DNA from: Dolomedes plantarius
Lineage: Eukaryota > Arthropoda > Arachnida > Araneae > Dolomedidae
Direction of reading: 5' to 3'
Assembly: GCA_907164885.2 (NCBI GenBank)
Contig: OU015493.1
Location: forward strand, 60,856,435-60,920,434
Length of the DNA stretch: 64,000 bases
Part shown: piece after piece, positions 23,107 through 36,079 of the stretch
Numbering within the stretch: the stretch's first letter is position 1
How the letters are laid out: the number at the start of each line of letters is the position of its first letter
Notes under the pieces: generated by a model
The model's database searches: none
What the model was told of the DNA's origin: nothing
What the model saw: only the letters and a program-made list of their open reading frames with translations
Program-made: the position numbers and the translations under genes

Positions 23107-25222
23107 GAAATAAATTTTAATAAATGTTTAAAATTTTAATTCACCTGATAGGAGGACTTGTTTATTACTTTCCCTCAAGCCCCGCGTACTAGAGGAACTG
23201 ACCATAAAATTTGGCATTTTCAGAATTATTTTCACCTGTTCTGAAATTTTAAAATGTTTTCCCTAACTATTTAAATCTCTATTTTATTGTCATAAATTCA
23301 ACCTTGTACAGTTTTAAAAAATTGTAATTTTTTTTCTAATGGATCAATCATTTATGAACATATGCTTTACATTCTTAGATTGTAGAGTTACAGTTTTTAT
23401 GTTCTTAGGTACCTTGTAGTAGAATGTCATTCTCAAACCATTAGAACTACGATAACCTTTAAAAGTCAGTTTGACGAGAGCTTACTATATCTCGAATTTA
23501 AAAGTGCATCTTTTATCCTATACACAATTCAAATACAGATTTGAGGATCTTTAACCGATTCCGTTAATTAAAAATTCACTCATAAATAAAAAGCAGTATG
23601 TCTGTCATTATTTCTAACTCTTTAATTTAGATCCTAATATTAACCAAATCAAAGCATTCATAAATAGTTTAAAAATTTTCATGTGATCGAAAGTTTATTT
23701 AACAGATACAAAACGAGTCGTCTATTACAACGAAATTAAAACTCTCTCAGTCCGCGCTCTTTATATCAGTGCTCAGTGACTTAATTGAAAGAGATTGTTT
23801 CAACAACTACATGAACTAGACCTCCATAAGATTTCAGAAGTTTCAGTCATTCATAACATGATTTTTGCTTCGCACATCAGTTCTAAGGGCATTGACTATA
23901 GACTCGGTCATGGATCTCTGCACGCTTCCAAGAAGATGGCGAATAACATATTCCAAGGATAAGTTGCCAGAGTAAATTAAAAATCAAGGCTCGTTGCCTC
24001 GACCAACTTTCTTTCGTTTTGATAGGCTTGTAGCCAAGATTAAGGGCCTCATAGTTTGTATCGTAAATTCGCAGCTTAAAACAGCACACCAGAAAATGTG
24101 CTCCTGTTTGACAACAGGTCGCTGATAAATACCAATCATATCTTTTTCGTTTATTTATGGAACTCTTGAAGAATCTAAATCATATATATATCCAAAAAAT
24201 ATACTGATATACAAAAACAAAAAATATGCGGTAAACTTGCGATTAATTTTGGAGGAATCTGTCCATACATCTTCAGGTAAAATAGAATTCACTGGATGGA
24301 GAAATATAGTATATTGCAACGGGTAATCCATTATTATCAGAATTTATCTTAAACTATTGCTGTTATCCTGCTTTGTTAACCCAAAACAAAATTATGGATG
24401 TGAGATGTAGATCGCTTGATTATTAATAGCTAGTTGAAGGAAGAACCCAACCAGGGTTCCTTTAGTCTTGGAAAAAATGAAAAAAAAAATTGGAATTTCA
24501 TCTTCTTTTTCCAGGACTCTAAATTTGACTAGAATTTCCAGAAATTACAGAACTTTTCCTAAATCTGAAGTTAGGAGGTATTTACAACATAACTTGGCTG
24601 AATGGGGAAACTTTTTAAGATGTGCTAAATATCTGTTAGTCTTTATCCAAACTCAAAACTGAATGTTTTAAAACCAGAAGAGATCTAAAAGCCGTTTGTC
24701 ACGATCGTTCACAGTCTGGAGTAACGGAGATTTAGTAACATGTCTATGCATAAAGTTGTCTATTTTAAACTTTGCTAAATTTAGGTTAGTCTGTATCCAT
24801 ACTCTATCTGAATAACTGACAACCAACATTGATAAAATGGTAACGTGTGAGTATGTTTCTAAAAGGGATGGGCTACGAGTATGCATTGCATAACTAGGAA
24901 ACCATTTAGTCATCTTCAGTTTTATTGAAGGGAAGAGATAATGCTTATATTATAAGTCCAGACTGAATTTCTTTTTTCATATCAAAAACTGTGGCTGGAA
25001 TATCTGATGAAATGCTCGTGTAGTAACATTATTGATTATATTAGGTCCTAAAATAGCTCTGGAATTTTTCTTTGGAAAATGATTAAAACCTTGCCAACTA
25101 AAATTCAACTGCGCAGATGTTTAGTAAGCAAACTAAAAAATATTACGTTTGTGTTTCTACTTCAGCCAAATATTAAAGAGTTCCATTGGAGTCCATAAAC
25201 AAAGTCTGGCTTGTCATAGTAA
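23107..25222. other. No gene; AT-rich
   Basis: Only short motif-free frames on both strands. No repeat structure was recognised apart from the neighbours' target sites. Confidence 0.4.
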
Positions 25223-25224
25223 TA

Positions 25225-26524
25225 CAGAGGCTGTTCACACATTTTTTAGACGATGTATATAGTATTCACACAACTAAGTTACATAAAATTCTTGTGTTTT
25301 AAATGTTCTATTTGACATCCCTTATTCTGAACTATCTTTCGACACCGCAATTTCCAGCATAATAATGCCTCTTGTAGTGTCAGAAGAGGTATTCTATCCC
25401 ATTCCTCCTGAACAGCTTTCCAGAGTCCTGTAAGGGTTTTGGGACGACGTTTGGATAATGCAGATTTTAAAAGTCCGAAAGCACAAAAATCCATAGGTGA
25501 TACATCGGGAGATTTAGTAGGGATATCAGTGAAGGGTATGGCCTTGATACCTGTTTTTTGTTCCATTTCTTTTAGGAAATTTACAGTGGATTTTGATGTG
25601 TGACTGCTAGCTTTGTCCTGATGGAGTCTCAGAGACTGATGGTACTGTGGGTAAAGCGATGGTATTTCATTCAGAAAAATTGGCGATAAAATATTTTCCT
25701 GATAGTATGTGGAGTTAATCTTGACATTTTTCCCACTCTCTTTATTTTAACTTGCCATTATAAGAAAAACCAGCAACAATCATAAATCCCTTAGAAAAAC
25801 TTTCTTTCGATTCTTTGAACCATTTACTTAAATTTTTTTCTCCCCTTTTATGATAATAAATGGCTCTTTTTTTGTTGCAATCATTTAAATACACCCATGA
25901 TTCATCTATTGTGACAATTGTCTTCCATTTTTCTTTGGATAAGTGTTTCTCATATAGAATTCTGCAGCGTATCCTGCGTTCAGCGATCTGATTTGGAAGA
26001 AGACGATGCACATTGCGTTTTTTCGATTTCTTAAGATTTAAATCAACGTTTATCATTTTGTTTACAGTGGACACCGAGCATTTTAATGATTTTGTAACTG
26101 TCCTTTGACTAGGGGGATTTTCTTTTAACATTAAACAACGTACCTTTGCAATAGTCGAAGATGTCCGTTTTTTCCTTGGATACTTGTTTGGAATTTTTGT
26201 CCCACTTGAGGCTCCAATTTGACGTTTTTTTCCTTTCTTGTTGACGATATTACCTATCGACGCTTTAGATATCACAAAACCATGACTCTCACAATGTTTT
26301 TGGTTAACGTAGTATGCATATTTCTCTTCGGAAAGAGCATAAATGTAGCCTTCGAACCACTGCTTTGTTAAAAACGCCATTTTGAATGAAAACAAAACTT
26401 TCAAGCCGCAGATTATAATTTTGACTTTTAAAAACATAGTACAATTGCAATTATTTCTTTTGCAGCAAATGATTTTTTATTACCGCTTACTAAAATCGTC
26501 TAAAAAATGTGCGAACAGCCTCTG
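25225..26524 (-). mobile_element. Tc1/mariner element of the DD41D (rosa-like) type
   Basis: Inverted ends CAGAGGCTGTTCACACATTT (left) and CAGAGGCTGTTCGCACATTT (right, inverted), both continuing TTTAGACGAT, about 30 bp. TA is duplicated at 25223-25224 and 26525-26526. Length is 1,300 bp and it holds one minus-strand transposase. Confidence 0.9.
25279..26380 (-). pseudogene. DD41D transposase with one frameshift
   Basis: The likely start is the internal ATG at 26380 (MAFLTKQWFEGYIYALSEEK). The DNA-binding part contains NPPSQRTVTKSLKCSVSTVN. The catalytic domain has IVTIDESWVYLND (first Asp). A frame change near 25745 follows GFSYNGKLK; the next frame reads NVKINSTYYQENILSPIFLN, LHQDKASSHTSKS (second Asp) and TKSPDVSPMDFCAFGLLKSA (third Asp). 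Counting between the second and third Asp gives 41 residues. Known DD41D elements form the rosa family within Tc1/mariner. The C-terminus ends at 25279. Only one frameshift is evident, so the copy is young but broken. Confidence 0.85.
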
Positions 26525-26679
26525 TATAATACCGAGGAGCACAAAATCGACCTATACTCGCCAAAACTTTTGATGAATGAAAAGTGTCATCTGTTAAAAA
26601 TAATCTGTATTGAACTGCACTTCATTACACAAATTCATTACCTTATTACTACATTAGTAATCCCTACATTACTTTATAC

Positions 26680-27015
26680 GGGCCTGAGGTAGCCTGGTGG
26701 TAGTGCGTTGGTTTTCGATGCTGAGGGTGCTAGGATCAAATCCTGACAAGCGCCATTAATTATCTAGGCTGTATATTGGCATGTTAAATTCGTAGACCGG
26801 AAAGTCCCTCTATGTGGTTAGAGAAGGTGGGTGAGGGTACGATCCGCCCCAGACGTCGCCCCTGGGGGTTACTTTGCCAAAATTGAGGTAGTACCTGGCT
26901 AAATCGGACTCCGATCCTTGTGGTGCCATAATAAATCGGAGCCACACCACTCATCCCGCTAGCCTATATGGACCTGATCTGGAATACTTCCATCCAGGGG
27001 GCATTAGAAACAACA
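26680..27015 (+). mobile_element. tRNA-headed SINE
   Basis: The head carries an A box-like TAGCCTGGTGG (26690-26700) and a B box GGATCAAATCC (26733-26743). The head sequence (GTTGGTTTTCGATGCTGAGG, GTGCTAGGATC) is nearly the same as that of the SINE at 42278-42507, but the body differs. The 3' end has an AAACAACAAC tail. I could not define a target duplication, so the right boundary is approximate. Confidence 0.7.
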
Positions 27016-27882
27016 ACTTCAATATACAATATATATTAAACAGGACATCATCAAACAAAAGTATATCACCAGACCACAGGTAACGTTGGACCTAGGTTTG
27101 GATCTTGATATACCGGCTCCTCAGCAAGTCATTACCGATGAAGGGTACTCTGGAGGGAAAGAAATTCCTAATGCCCAATGTCTCTAAATTTTGGTTTGTG
27201 TCTGCCAAAGTGCAGTCATCCAGCCTTCTTCGGAACATAGGCGTAGCGTGCTTCTAACTTTTGCGGAGGGGGACAAGATATGAATTTAGTTAGGGCCCTC
27301 CACAGCGCATTGACTGCCGGACCGTCCTGAAAATATGAAATATTATGATTTTTTAAAATTGAATAGCAATAGAACTGATGTTTCAGTATTATTCAAAAGT
27401 TATACAATTAGAAAATAAATATAATCTAAATAAAATGAGAAAAAACATAGCATCGAATTTTTGTTATGACTCATATCATAATGAAAAACTATGTTAAAGC
27501 TAAAGGCATAATCGGAATCTTCAGTTTCGGGTCAATCCATTTCAAATCACAAAGGGGGTGTTGCTCGACATTTTTAATTCTCTTAATTTTTAGCCAAGTT
27601 TTCTTCATGGTTTTATGAGTTTAAAAATACGATTGAAAATTTTTTTGACCTTATAATTTTTTCTGGGCGGCCATTTTTATTCAGCTTCGTAGTCACTTTT
27701 TGTTGAAAATGGTGTTCCACGGAAAATGATATAGCTGCTTTATTTTTATACCTATCAAGATGTATAGAAAACTAAAATGTTCAGAATAAAATTTTCTACA
27801 TTTTAGGTTACTACAGAATTTTATTAGATTTAAGGATCTAGGCGAAAAAAATGTTTTAAAATGTTAGAAATAAAAGGTTAAA
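27016..27882. other. No gene; part of a dispersed repeat
   Basis: About 27090-27240 (GGACCTAGGTTT, then GACTCTAAATTTT-like and TGCCAAAGTG) resembles 35392-35510 in the same orientation at low identity, suggesting an old dispersed repeat. The rest is AT-rich. Confidence 0.35.
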
Positions 27883-28477
27883 CACCATATTTCACTACCC
27901 TTATTTCTTATGCAAGAAATCAGACTCACCTTAAATATTTTTTTCTGGAACAAATCTCTCATAGGGCTACTTATTGTAAAAATTTCAATCTTGAAAACCT
28001 TTTCTTTTTTTTTTCTAGAGCTTATCAAATACTGGGTTAAGCCTGTTTTGGAAGGTTTTCGCTAATCAATATCACAAAAGGGACTGCGTAAAAAATTCTA
28101 AAAACTTAGGATAATAAACATCTTTGTAACATAAAGCTACCATATAATCTTTATGAGTGATACTTAACTGGCTTTTGAAATACAGTTCACTAAAAATGCA
28201 CAAAAACTCTGTTTATTTCCCTTCAGTCCAGAGAAAGGAAGTTTTAACTTTTCTCTATATGATGCTTTCTATTTTTTTTAAAATTACCCAAGATGGTTCT
28301 TTAATCTTACAATACTAAAACCTACATGAATAAATCGTATCCCTTATGTTTTATTGCAATTAAAAGAGCATCAACATAGAAAGTATTAAAAATAATAGTA
28401 GGATTTTATTTTGTTCATTCACTTAAAAATTGTCTATAAAAATATGTCAATGTCTTCTTTTATTTACTTTTTTTGCA

Positions 28478-31240
28478 GGGAAGCGGGACCGTCTTAGAAA
28501 AAAGACTGAACTCACTAAAACGCAAACTGGTGTGGTTGTTTGGAGAAAACAAGATGGCTTAGTAAAAAAAGCTATTTTACAGGCTAAACGTAAATCTTTC
28601 GATGATTTTATCTCAAATATTGACTATAAGAAATATAGCTTAAAAGTTTTTAAATTCATTTCTAACATACAACATTACAAATCTAGGTGTAAGAAGAATC
28701 CGATTCATTTTGGAAATAAACTATTAACTTCGGATAAAACTATTGCGAATGCATTTGGACAATCCTATTCGCAATCCCAGAAAAAGGGAAAATATGCAAG
28801 AAAGATGTCGAAAGTTGTGAATACTGAGTGGAAAAAGTTATTTAAGTTGCAGAAATATTCAGGGCGGCCGATTGGGGAGGCTATCTTTGATACTCTATTC
28901 AGTACTTTCGAATTGGAACTTGCAATAAAACGCCTTAAAAGGAAAAAATCTCCTGGTAGGGACCACATCCATGCAGAATTTCTTAGACATTTGGGCATGG
29001 AGGCAAAGATAACAATGTTGAATATATTTAACCGAATTTGGGAATCTGCCCGGATCCCGGCACATTGGAGAAGAGCTATTATAGTCCCCGTCTTAAAGAA
29101 AAACTAGGATCCTGGGCAGTTAAATAGCTATAGGCTCATCTCGCTCACGTGTATACTTGCAAAAACATGGAAAGACTTGTAGTCAACCGCTTGAATTGAT
29201 ATCTTGAAGAATATGATATCGTATCAGTAGAACATGCTGGTTTTCGTAACAACAGGTCAACGTGTGATCAAGTGACACAATTTAGCCAGTTTGTTAAGGA
29301 CGCTCTGGACGAAAGAAACATATTGACAACCATCTATGTTGACTTTAAAGGGGCATATGATTCTGTCTGGAGGAAAAAGCTCTACCAGAAGCTCCTGAGC
29401 ATCGGTATCACTTCAAACTTATTTAATTGGATTAGATCTTTTACAAGTCAGAGAACCTACAGGGTTAATTTTGGAGATTTTTTTCTCCAAATGTTTTAAT
29501 CTACAAACTGGTCTTCCACAGGGAGCGGTTAGCAGCTGTACTCTGTTCAATATCTATATTAACGATCTTGTGTCAGCTCTTAAACCAATACCTGGTATTA
29601 AATGCATATTATTTGCTGATTATTTGGTAATATGGACTCAAGCACCAAAACGTTGTGCAAAAGACCTTATTAAAAATCTATTAAACAAGGCATTACAGGA
29701 CCTCTCAGATTGGAGTGATGAAAATAATATGACTGTTAATATAGATAAGACAGCTTCACAGTCCTTTTCTCTATCTCATAAGGCTTTTCACCCAGAGCTT
29801 CAGTACAAGAATAGTTTGATTGCTAATACAGATAATTTCACCTACCTGAGACTGACTTTTGATAAGTTAAGTTGGAAACTCCATGTGGAACGGCTCATCG
29901 AGCGCGTTACAAATAGATTTAATGTCCTTAAGCGTCTAGCAGGTTGTAAATGGGGGAGTACCCGGTCTACCCTTAACACTACATATAATACATTTATCCT
30001 CCCTTTAATGACTTATTGCTGTGAGTTCCTCATCACAGCCCCACAACTGGTGATCAACAAACTCGAAGTTCTGCAAAATCAAGCTCTCCGCTTGATTACA
30101 GGTGCTGTGAAGTCTACGCCGATTGATGCGATGCTAATCCTGACAGAAAATAAATGTTTCCAAGATATTATGAAGGAGAGTGCTTTGGTCCTCTATGAAA
30201 AGCTTCTGAGAATCGATGACTACTATTGGAAGGATTATGTGGTCAAGCCTAGACAACTTAAAACCCAGAATGGATTTATCCAGAAAGTTCTAGACATTAG
30301 AAAGGATATTGTTCTCCCGGGTCATTTTCAATTTCTTATGAAACCTAGAAACCCCTTGGAAATAACTAATGTCGAAACAAAATTGGAACTAGTTGAAACC
30401 ATCTATAGGAAAAGAGATGTCGCACCAAGTATCCTAAGAAGTCTTACCCTGGAGACCATTGCGATTAGATACCCACCTAAAAATCGATTGCACATATTTA
30501 CTGATGGATCTCAATTTGACTGCCATTTTAATGTAGGGGCTGGTGTCTTTTCGGACCTTTTTTCTTTCTACGCCCCAGCAGGCTACATTGGTACAGCCTT
30601 CGATGGTGAAGTGGTTGCCGTGAGCATAGCCTTACAGCAGCTGCAGCTCTTCACCACAAATTTGAAAATGCAGTCCTCTTTTCAGACTCACGGGCAGCCA
30701 TTCAATCTATTAGCTCTGTTGAACTCCCACTGACAGTTGAGATTTCTCGATGTCAAGAGCTTTTGAGAAGTTTGAATTTGAGGGGAAAAATAATCGTTCT
30801 CCAATGGGTGCCTGCTCATTGTGGTGTCTGGGGTAATGAACAAGCAGATTCCATTGCAAAAAAAAGTGCGAATATAGTAGAACATCCGAATACATCAACT
30901 TCCTTTTGGAAAATAAAACTGTTCCTGAAAAATCTATGTAAAACTAACTCATTGCGGGATCTTCAGACTCGCACAGCCCTAAAAAGTTGGGGGAGGTTTA
31001 AGCCCTTCTTCAATCCCGACAAACCTAGACGTGATGCAGTTGCGGCCTTCCATTTATCTACGGGCCATGGTTTTCTCTCTGCTCACCTACAACGTATAGG
31101 CCTTTCCACCACGCCTTTTTGTCCACTTTGTGATACTGGAGAAGAGATGGGCGGGGACCAATTGCTTCGATGTGGGGCCCTCCACGCACACACTGTGTTC
31201 TCAAGGTATTGGGAAGCAAGAGAACTTTTAAGGCAATGAC
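28478..31240 (+). pseudogene. I-clade ORF2: reverse transcriptase and RNase H, broken
   Basis: Segments in order: KRKKSPGRDHIHAEF and PAHWRRAIIVPVLKKN (RT fingers), TAG at 29105; ISLTCILAKT; TTIYVDFKGAYDSVW (RT block A, from 29272); a frameshift near 29495; LQTGLPQGAVSSCTLFNIYI (block B); FADYLVIW near 29610, where the catalytic FADD has become FADY; the thumb; IFTDGSQFDCHFNVGAGVF (RNase H, first Asp, about 30500). A one-base shift near 30670 precedes the third RNase H region; VLQWVPAHCGVWGNEQAD follows. The C-terminal knuckle is CPLCDTGEEMGGDQLLRC and the stop is at 31240. RNase H in ORF2 assigns it to the I group of the Jockey superfamily. A nonsense codon, frameshifts and a mutated RT site make it dead. 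Confidence 0.9.
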
Positions 31241-31387
31241 TCCGGTCATATACCCTGTTTTCAGTTTCGCCATCTCATGTACATGTTTATATATTTGTAC
31301 TGTTATTTTATCTTTTTATATGTATTGGTATTTTTCCTTGCCATTGGAAAAAAAAATAAATAAAATAAAAAAATAATAATAATAAAA
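28478..31387 (+). mobile_element. 5'-truncated I-like LINE with perfect 16-bp target duplication
   Basis: The 16-mer ATTTACTTTTTTTGCA occurs at 28462-28477 and again at 31388-31403, directly outside the element. The 3' end is an A-rich AATAAT-type tail from about 31350. The 5' end starts inside ORF2, upstream of the reverse transcriptase, so the endonuclease is missing, as is usual for abortive target-primed reverse transcription. Confidence 0.93.
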
Positions 31388-31564
31388 ATTTACTTTTTTT
31401 GCATTTTAAAATCTATTTACAGTATTAAACAGTGCGGAAATTTCATTGCATATCTTTCCTAAGACATGAATGTTCGTCCAGAAATAGTTGTCAGTTCGAT
31501 CGGTGTTAGGACTTAGTGACAGGAACCCAAACATTATCATTTTTTTTGATAACTTAAATGTAGT

Positions 31565-33140
31565 TTAAGGTCCTGATGAATGAAAAAAGGGCACTAAAAT
31601 GTCATTGTCTTCTGCACTTTTATCTTTAACTTTACCTATCCACCATTCATAAATGCATGCTATGTAGTCGTTATCGTCAAACGATGAGGTTTTTGGAAAC
31701 TCGATTGAGGTTTTGAAATCCTCAAATCTGTGGCATCTCAAAGTAGTATAACACCTAATTTGATTTTCACTTATGGGAACATACCAATGATAACCTCGAG
31801 TTCCTGGGATTGATACACAACATTCAAATCTTCTTTTTAAATGAAGATTCTTTTGCATTATTTTCTCTGTCGAGATAAAAATCTAATTTATCCCGAATAT
31901 TTCCGCTGAAAAAACCATAAACGTATTTTGTGGTGTGAGTCTTCCCGTTTCGTGGTTCCACCTTTACCACCACAAGAATTTTTTCCGTGCTATGTGGCAA
32001 AAAAGTTCCATTTTGCTGCTATGCCAAAATCGTGTTTGTGTTGGCAGACATTGATGAAATTCTTTTTGTTTTTGTAGCGACTCCTTGCACCATCCCTAAA
32101 TTAAATAATCATCTGTATTCTAGATACAACATTATTCACTTCATGTACAAAATTTGTTGAAATGTATACACAGTGGTTTTATCGTGTATAAGGTGGTCAC
32201 TAATAATACAAATACTACTTTTACAATAGATTTGATTGTTTCTTACAGTAACAAACAAAAGGATGTAGTGCAGCCTGTGTATTCGTCCAATGGAATCTTT
32301 GAATTTCCTCTTGGACCATAAAAACATAATTCTCTGACAAGTCTCTCATAGATATACATTCAAAATCTGTAAGATTCTCTTTCAGTTCTCTAAAGTGTTG
32401 AGCTTGGACCTTTGATATAAAATGATGTGATTTTTATGAGATCGGTTTTTCCACAAGAGATTCTAGAAACTGATCACTAGATAAAAATTGTGTGATAAAA
32501 TCAGCTCTATCTGTCTTCACCCACTGTTTGAAACTTATTTCATCAAGCAATTTATCAATATCATTCATTAAGACTTCAGGAAGTACTTCTGGTCCAGCAC
32601 ATTCTAAGCAGTTATTCGGCATGCAGGTTTCACTCTCAATGTCACACACGAAGAAGTCTAACAAAGTCGAGTAATTGGTGTTTAATTTTGCCCTTTATCT
32701 CATCAGTTTAATAATCTGGGGATATTTATATACACTGTGAAGGCAGGATGCTCCAGGCAGAACACACCATTTTGGCCGGAGGGTACAGAACATTGATCTA
32801 CCAATTATATATTCCGGATATCTCTGTTTCTAAAGAATAAAAAGCTCATTTAAGGGTATCAATACTAACCTTTTTTGTTTATATACCTTCACTTTGTTAA
32901 TTTTACCTGAGACACATTTCTTTTTACCCGGAGAGACAAGTGTTCTCATCATCTTAATAAAACTTGATCACACAGTTGACAACTTCTTCACTTATCTTGT
33001 ATCCACCTGGTCTTTTACAAAGATTTAGCAGGATACCTTGCTCCTTATTTAATTGTCTTGTTTGACTTACAAGATACTCAGAAATACCAAAATGCTCCAT
33101 AATATTTTTTATTGATCCTAAATCTTGTAAGAGACAATTG
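31565..33140 (-). pseudogene. Decayed gene of an orphan repeat-borne family
   Basis: Minus-strand segments in order: LQDLGSIKNIMEHFGISEYL and GGYKISEEVVNCVIKFY (about 33140-32955), LRPKWCVLPGASCLHSVYKY (about 32780-32720), CDIESETCMPNNCLECAGPE and FKQWVKTDRADFITQFLSSD (32650-32460), SENYVFMVQEEIQRFHWTNT (about 32340-32280), ICIISDHLIHDKTTVYTFQQ (about 32200), DGARSRYKNKKNFINVC and FGIAAKWNFFAT.HGKN (about 32095-31980), and IPGTRGYHWYVPISENQ to DNDYIACIYEWWIGKV (31858-31565). I associate the motif order (LRPKWC; DGxxxxYKN; FFATxHGK; WWIG) with hypothetical proteins repeated in spider, aphid and cnidarian genomes. That is recollection, and no function is known to me. Many frameshifts. Confidence 0.6.
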
Positions 33141-33887
33141 ATCTTAATTGTTTCATCTCAATTCACCAAGCTGCATTTTTCTTTTAGTTAGTAGATCAAA
33201 ATTCATGCTCACTTAAGCTGATTTAGAGCAGGTCTGGATTTCTTGTTCCTCTAAATCTTCAGTTTTCTTTTTGCAGCTATTGCAATTTTATCTGTCTTTT
33301 CCTGTAAAGTTGATAATCCCTTTTCTTTATTCAATTTCGTTATTTTACTGATTGATGGCAACTCCAATGTAACACATATTGAGTTCACTTCAATCAAATT
33401 ATTTTCATCCACTAACTCATTAGCGTCAGGGACATACTATAAGCTTCAGGGACAAGTTTTAGGGTTAGGTCAAACAAAACATTTATGTTTTTGTTGTCGA
33501 AACAATAACGACAGACTTTAATACTGATTTTGAAAGTGGTTAGTCCGAAACAATTAGCACAATTTTTTTCAGAAATTTAATGATCTACCACTCTAAAACC
33601 AGTTAAATATCAATCATAAAATTTATATGGTAGTTTTATATTACAAAGATGTTTATTATCCTAAGTTTTCAGAATTTTTTACTCAGTCTCTTTTGGGATA
33701 TTAATTAGTGAAAACTGACAAAAACAGGCTTAACACGGTTTTTGGTCAGCTGTAGGACAAAAAGAAAAAGGTTTTCAAGATCGAAATTTTTACTAGAAGA
33801 AGTCCTATGAGAGATTTGTGCAAGAAAAAAATATTTAAGGTGAGTCTGATTTCCTTCATAAGAAATAAGGGTAGCGAAATATGGTAT

Positions 33888-36079
33888 AATTCCGTCACTA
33901 AACGCTGAAGTGTTAGAGCATTTTGATTTAAATGAAAATGTAGTTAAAAAATGCTTAAACTTAAATTAGAACTTTAAAGGAATTTTAAAATGAGATTGAG
34001 GTTTTTAAATGGAAGAGAAAAATGTTTTTTGATGCCATATGAATGCTTAATAATTTTCTCTATTTGATGAATAATGAAAACTTTTTGGCGAAATTTTTTC
34101 AGAATTTTATTGAAACTTAAGTAATGTATATCTCGAAAAAATGTGTTCCTTTTTCGGCATTTTATTTTATTAGCTTTCCTAGGATTCCATTATATTTAGA
34201 TTCTAATTTTTGACTAATTAGTCTTTTTCCATCAAAATGCCCTTAAGAATTTCATTTGATGATGTTATCTAACGTCCTGAGCGGTCAAAGATTTACCATC
34301 TTACGAAAACATAATAAATATCGGAAATTCTTCAAGTGATAAATAAATTGATTTTTTAAAATTTCTTTTCAATTAAATTTTTCCTTTTTTAAATTTATTT
34401 CCTTCCTGTAGAACCCTGCTAGGCAATATCCCTTTCCTGTCAGCACCTAGATGACGCCTCTATTTCTGCTCAGGAAGGAAGAATTCATCCTTCCTTTTCC
34501 TGGACAATCGCAAGTAAAATAAAATAACTCACCTCTTTTTATACGAAAATTCTTTTAATACCATAGCATAGCAACTGCATTCCAAAGCTAGTCGATTTCC
34601 TGCATATATAGCGAAGCTTTCTTGATGCTCAACATTTTTAAGGTTAACAAGATAAAGTATTTATTTTTGTCATAACAATAATCTGTTAATCAAATAAGTT
34701 TTGCGTCGCAACCTATGTTTTACAAAATATTTATTGTGAAATTTAGCTTAAATGAAGTAAAAAGAATAACAAACATGTATGAAAATTCATACATTGGCCA
34801 GCATTGTTATATTTTACTACGATTTACCACAGAAATATTTTTTATCAAGATGATGTTAATCTCAAGAAATAGTATTGTTATAAATGTACGAGTATAGTTT
34901 TGCTAATCTGCATGTTTGGTAGAATTTTTTTCAAACTATACTTTAAAAGAAATTTTATACAGTATATTTTTAGTTGCGAGTTTTTGCTTCTAACTTGAAA
35001 GTAATGTGTCAGAAATAGAAAAATTTCTTTCAATTAAACAAAACTCATACCTCGACAAAATTAATTAAGCTTAAAATGCAGAAAAAAATATGACTGTTTA
35101 CAAATTTTGATCTCAAGATGAAAATGAGTTTCGAATGAAACGGGTATTCGAGTTTTTCGAACTATTTAAATGCGAAATTATTGTATTACTGATCCCGTTT
35201 CACGTTTGATTACGTATGTTCGTCTACTTGATAAATATTTTTAATGGTCTCTCTTAATACTTGAGATTATTTTTTTTTGTGCCTATTTTACAATAAGTTA
35301 TTATTGTGCTCGTTTCAAATTTGCTTTCATTGATTCTATTAGGCAAGTGATTCCAATCATTCTCATTAGTATCCAGCGTATACAGCAGCCATGGACCTAG
35401 GTTTCATCCTTGTTATGAGCTTCTCAGTATGCCACAGCTAGCATGTAACCTGCACGGAAAAGAATGCCAAAAACGGAATGACTCTAAATTTTTACTGTGT
35501 CAAAGTTGAATAAATCGAGCCCACAGATAAAAGACTTATCATGTTCACGAACACCGGAGCAAAACCTAGATTGCTTGAATATGGAATACACCCCAATAAG
35601 AGTGGTTGCAGTAGCCATAAATCTAGGCGAAACGCTTGAAATATGCATTTTTTGCATAAGTAACTCTTATTAATAATGTGTGTAAACTAATTCTGCAATA
35701 ATTTATCAGTAATCCAGTATTGATCTTTCGATTATCATCAGCTATTTTGAAATTTAACAGTAAAATTACTTTTTTAATAACTCAGAAAACTGAAGTGCAA
35801 AAATTTATTCATTTTACCAGGAATCACCTAAATATTCCCTAAACAAAAGCACTCAACCAGCGGCAAAGCATCTGGAACGAACCCTAACAACAAACAATTT
35901 ACTCTTTGTTTTTGCCCGATTTGAATTGTGGCATACTGCGTGCAACTGTCTTATATAAAGAGATAGTTAACGAAAGGAGTAATTTCTGTGAACTCGTGTT
36001 CAATAAACTTACCCCAGGTTCAAGTTGGAGGGCGGATCCATGTGCCAAGACAATATTCTAATCATCTTGAAATTGGGAG
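33888..36079. other. No firm gene; AT-rich with a weak exon-like segment
   Basis: At 34405-34515 a pyrimidine tract and CAG/TAG acceptor-like site (TTCCTTCCTGTAG) precede about 110 bases of GC-richer sequence ending before GTAAAA, but the frames contain stops. 35392-35510 resembles 27090-27240, an old dispersed repeat. Otherwise featureless. Confidence 0.3.

Larger units (their letters stand above)
27883..33887 (-). mobile_element. DNA element with ~280-bp inverted repeats, interrupted by a LINE
   Basis: About 280 bp at 27883-28164 recur inverted at 33608-33887 at roughly 85% identity by eye. Shared strings include CCTTATTTCTTATG, AATCAGACTCACCTTAAATA, AAATCTCTCATAGG and GATAATAAACATCTTTGTAA. 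The interior holds a decayed minus-strand gene (31565-33140). A LINE at 28478-31387 accounts for nearly half the span, so the element itself is about 3.1 kb. I cannot place its superfamily. Confidence 0.65.

Noticed and set aside
28430..28477. Upstream start (MSIKICQCLL) for the LINE frame
   Set aside because: These codons lie in the target sequence before the 16-bp duplication ends. The LINE begins at 28478, so the in-frame start is accidental.
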